Below, piece after piece: positions 13,593 to 16,049 of a DNA stretch of 16,049 nucleotides. This DNA comes from Peptococcaceae bacterium. Its GTDB lineage: Bacteria > Bacillota > Dehalobacteriia > UBA7702. The DNA is taken from positions 1 to 16,049 of the forward strand of contig DXZC01000045.1 of NCBI GenBank assembly GCA_019415505.1. Reading direction: 5' to 3'. A program made the translations under genes and the position numbers. Numbering within the stretch: the first letter of the stretch is position 1; every line of letters starts with the position of its first letter. The notes beneath the pieces were generated by a model. The model searched no databases. It was not told the DNA's origin and saw only the letters and a program-made list of their open reading frames with translations.

Positions 13593-13628
13593 AAACACTC
13601 CCCTGAGGCTGAATTCGGGGGAGTGTTT
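13593..13628 (-). terminator. Terminator hairpin downstream of glnN
   Basis: AAACACTCCCC (13593-13603) pairs perfectly with GGGGAGTGTTT (13618-13628) around a 14-base loop. T-rich sequence follows on both strands (CTTTTTG on plus; AATTTTTG on minus). Both flanking genes are on the minus strand, so it should stop transcripts coming from glnN or from the structured region between. Confidence 0.8.
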
Positions 13629-13638
13629 CTTTTTGCAA

Positions 13639-13768
13639 CCGGCTAATATCAAGCCGGAGGGGGGGTAGCTCCAATGTACCGGTCTGTCTGATGACAGTAC
13701 AGACCGGAGGATTGCCTCCTTATAATATAAAGTTAGTCTAAGAGTGTTAAGAGGGCAATCTTCCGGCC
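13639..13768. other. Structured intergenic region 3' of glnN
   Basis: No gene is seen in 13508-13837, but complementary segments are dense. CCGGCT (13639-13644) pairs with AGCCGG (13652-13657). CCGGTCTGT (13679-13687) pairs perfectly with ACAGACCGG (13699-13707). A 21-base imperfect inverted repeat joins 13702-13722 and 13748-13768, with 17 matches and four transition differences. The second and third share bases 13702-13707, so they compete. It may be a long 3' UTR, a small RNA or an attenuator; the strand is not settled. Confidence 0.5.
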
Positions 13769-13837
13769 TGTAGTTTCTTATTAATCACCTTTTGCCATAA
13801 TAAACCGGCCCTTGTAGCTGTCCCTTATATGTTGACC

Positions 13838-15925
13838 TCATACGTTAAAGAGTAAGTCTGTGTAAGTGGGAAAAGGCCAAACCTTTTCTGGAACCATGGT
13901 TTCTAAGGAATCCGCTATACTGCGGAGCTCATTCATGGCGGGGAGCACCTCATCAGCCATATACAGGGCTGTGGCTTCAATATCAGTCTCGTCCTTCTCT
14001 GCCAAAACAGCCTCCAAATCTTTAATTTGCGTGAATAACTTTGCCGTTTCATCGCTCAATGTTGCGGCATAGGTTTCCTCCGCGGTTAAATCTAAGGCCA
14101 GACCGGAGGATTTTTTCAAGGCTAAGCTTTTAAATACGGATTTAGAGTATTTAAGTACAGCCGGCAGGATTTCCCGTTTAGCCATATCTATCATAGTGAG
14201 GGCCTCAATGTTGATAGTTTTGGTGTAATTTTCCATATTGATTTCATAGCGGGAATACATTTCTTCCTTTGTCAGGATACCATGTTTAGTTAGGAGGGCA
14301 ATATTTTTTTCATTAATAAATTCACGCCGGGCTAAGGGTGTATTTTTCAGGTTAGGCAAGCCGCGTCTGGCTGCTTCCTCAGCCCACTCCTCGGAATAAT
14401 TATTGCCGTTAAAGATAATTCTGCCGTGGTTGTGCAAGGTATTGGCCACATATTCCTCAATGGTTTTATCTATGTCGTCGGATTTTTCCAGTTTGTCCGC
14501 AATGTTACACAGGGATTCCGCTACCATGGTATTGAGGGCAAAGTTTAAGCCGGAAATGGACTGGGAGGAACCGGGCATTCTAAATTCAAATTTATTGCCT
14601 GTAAAGGCAAAGGGCGATGTTCTGTTTCTGTCAGTATTGTCTTGGTCCAGTACAGGTAGGCTGTCAACGCCGGTTTCCAGCTTATTGCCGTTAGTTGCCA
14701 CCGATTTACCATTAAAGGCGGCATACAAGGTATTGGTGAGGTATTCCCCTAAGAATATAGAAATAATGGCTGGCGGCGCTTCATTGGCTCCCAAGCGGTG
14801 GTCATTGCCGGCAGTAGCCACACTGAGCCTAAGGAGGTCTGCGTAAGTGTCTACCGCTTCAATAATGGCGCAGAGGAAAGTGAGGAATTGCTTGTTCTCC
14901 TCTGGCTTTTTACCGGGTTCCAGTAGGTTTTCCCCTAAGTCGGTGCCAAGGGACCAGTTATTATGCTTACCGGAGCCATTCACCCCGGCAAAGGGTTTTT
15001 CATGCAGCAAACAGGCCATTTGGTGGTTGCGGGCTACTTTCTTCAGTAGCTCCATAGCTAGCTGGTTTTGGTCAGCCGCCATATTGGCTTTGGTGAAAAT
15101 GGGGGCAAATTCATGTTGGGCTGGCGCTACCTCATTATGCTTGGTTTTACTGTAAATACCCAAAGACCAAAGATTATCATCTAAATCCTTCATAAAGGCG
15201 TTGATGCGGTCCTTGATATTACCAAAATAGTGGTCGTCTAATTCTTGGCCCTTGGGGGCTTTGGCGCCGAACAGTGTGCGGCCTGTCAGTATTAGGTCCT
15301 TTCTCTGTTTAAAGAAGCTCCTGTCAACCAAAAAGTATTCCTGTTCCGGACCAACATTAACCGTTATACGGCTGGCCGGGTTGCCTAAACATTTGAGAAC
15401 CCTTAAAGACTGCTTGTTGAGAGCTTCCATAGAACGGAGCAAGGGGGTTTTTTTATCCAAAACCTCACCAGTGTAGGAACAAAACGCTGTGGGAATATAG
15501 AGTGTGCCGTCTTTTACAAAGGCGTAGGATGTGGGATCCCAGGCGGTGTAACCCCTGGCCTCAAAGGTAGCCCGGAGGCCGCCGGAGGGGAAACTGGAGG
15601 CGTCTGGTTCCCCCATAATTAGGGCTTTGCCGCTGAATTCCATGATTGCCCGTCCGTCGGCAGTGGGGGATATAAAGGAATCGTGCTTTTCTGCGGTAAC
15701 GCCGGTCATGGGCTGAAACCAATGGGTATAGTGGGTGGCGCCTTTTTCCAGGGCCCAGTCCTTCATGGCGTTAGCTACTATCTGGGCTATTGACGGTTCC
15801 AGGCTTAACCCTTGTTCCATTGTATCCTTTAATGCCTGGTAAGTATCTTTAGGTAACCTTTCCTTCATAACAGCCTCATTAAATACCTTGGAGCCAAATA
15901 ACTCCGTAACTCTGTCTTTACTCAT
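13838..15925 (-). CDS. glnN: Glutamine synthetase type III
   Basis: 695 residues, the usual size of GSIII (about 700), well above GSI (~450). It makes glutamine from glutamate, ammonia and ATP as a large dodecamer in the cytoplasm. GSIII marks are visible: an N-terminal domain unlike GSI ([17 protein letters not shown] near residue 10), [12 protein letters not shown] near 193, [13 protein letters not shown] near 316, [14 protein letters not shown] near 367 and [16 protein letters not shown] near 436. These give the Glu and His metal ligands and the ATP and glutamate sites. The ATG has AGGAGGT 7 bases upstream. Together with the glutamate synthase operon at the other end of the window it completes the GS-GOGAT cycle. 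No glutamine riboswitch or clear GlnR box is seen upstream. Confidence 0.97.
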   Translation of the reverse strand: MSKDRVTELFGSKVFNEAVMKERLPKDTYQALKDTMEQGLSLEPSIAQIVANAMKDWALEKGATHYTHWFQPMTGVTAEKHDSFISPTADGRAIMEFSGKALIMGEPDASSFPSGGLRATFEARGYTAWDPTSYAFVKDGTLYIPTAFCSYTGEVLDKKTPLLRSMEALNKQSLRVLKCLGNPASRITVNVGPEQEYFLVDRSFFKQRKDLILTGRTLFGAKAPKGQELDDHYFGNIKDRINAFMKDLDDNLWSLGIYSKTKHNEVAPAQHEFAPIFTKANMAADQNQLAMELLKKVARNHQMACLLHEKPFAGVNGSGKHNNWSLGTDLGENLLEPGKKPEENKQFLTFLCAIIEAVDTYADLLRLSVATAGNDHRLGANEAPPAIISIFLGEYLTNTLYAAFNGKSVATNGNKLETGVDSLPVLDQDNTDRNRTSPFAFTGNKFEFRMPGSSQSISGLNFALNTMVAESLCNIADKLEKSDDIDKTIEEYVANTLHNHGRIIFNGNNYSEEWAEEAARRGLPNLKNTPLARREFINEKNIALLTKHGILTKEEMYSRYEINMENYTKTINIEALTMIDMAKREILPAVLKYSKSVFKSLALKKSSGLALDLTAEETYAATLSDETAKLFTQIKDLEAVLAEKDETDIEATALYMADEVLPAMNELRSIADSLETMVPEKVWPFPTYTDLLFNV

Positions 15926-15986
15926 TTTTCTACCTCCTAAATTTGCAAAAAGATTGGTGGCAATAAATATTTTTATAGCTTGAAAA

Positions 15987-16029
15987 TTAAAAAAGCTGTT
16001 AGAAATACGTCTAGTATTTCCAACAGCTT
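15987..16029 (-). terminator. Terminator-like hairpin upstream of glnN
   Basis: On the minus strand 16029-16014 pairs with 16008-15993 (16 pairs, one G-U) around a 5-base loop, followed by a run of U (about 15994-15989) and then more U. It ends about 65 bases before the glnN ATG. It is either the terminator of a gene outside the window or a leader attenuator of glnN. Confidence 0.8.
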
Positions 16030-16049
16030 CATTGCTGACGCTATTAAAT

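Noticed and set aside
14403..15476. Several plus-strand open frames opposite glnN
   Set aside because: They are antisense shadows of a well-conserved glutamine synthetase III frame and have no ribosome sites or family features.

Overview
The window looks like chromosomal DNA from an anaerobic, low-to-moderate GC member of the Firmicutes (Bacillota, probably Clostridia or a relative). The pointers are strong AGGAGG-type ribosome binding sites, sigma-A-like promoters, intrinsic terminators, a purine riboswitch, a split archaeal-type glutamate synthase, a type III glutamine synthetase and an iron-sulfur flavoprotein. No transposase, phage gene, CRISPR array, tRNA or rRNA was seen.

Layout. Bases 1-4381 (+) hold a tightly packed operon for a split glutamate synthase: glutaminase subunit (cut by the window edge), FMN/Fe-S synthase core, four-cluster ferredoxin, FAD/NAD(P) reductase and GXGXG subunit, closed by a hairpin. 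At 4459-6028 a sigma-A promoter and a guanine-type purine riboswitch with a plausible terminator platform precede an FAD-dependent dehydrogenase of the COG2509 type. mscL (6136-6573) follows, with a 12-bp dyad over its -10 box, then a DUF3267 membrane metalloprotease-like gene. At 7292-9099 a hypoxanthine/uracil-DNA glycosylase gene (-), whose promoter predicts a leaderless mRNA, lies divergent from an alpha/beta hydrolase gene (+) and a small unknown gene. The two promoters are interleaved, and a perfect 16-bp palindrome covers one start site. Bases 9175-9475 (-) look like a free-standing structured RNA with its own promoter, long-range helices and a U8 terminator. At 9639-11413 (-) an ECF-like sigma factor overlaps a membrane-anchored partner. 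A divergent peptide deformylase (11913-12362, +) converges through a bidirectional terminator on a two-gene operon (-): a flavodoxin-family iron-sulfur flavoprotein and an unknown small protein. A structured intergenic region (13593-13768) separates these from glnN, glutamine synthetase III (13838-15925, -), which has a strong terminator-like hairpin just upstream of it.

How it fits together. Glutamine synthetase (glnN) and glutamate synthase (first operon) are the two halves of the GS-GOGAT ammonium assimilation cycle and sit at opposite ends of the window. The genes between are mostly independent units: osmotic safety valve, DNA repair, stress sigma factor, lipid-type hydrolase and redox proteins. 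The parts most worth following up are non-coding: the putative ~300-nt RNA at 9175-9475, the purine riboswitch on an oxidoreductase of unknown function, and the regulatory palindromes.
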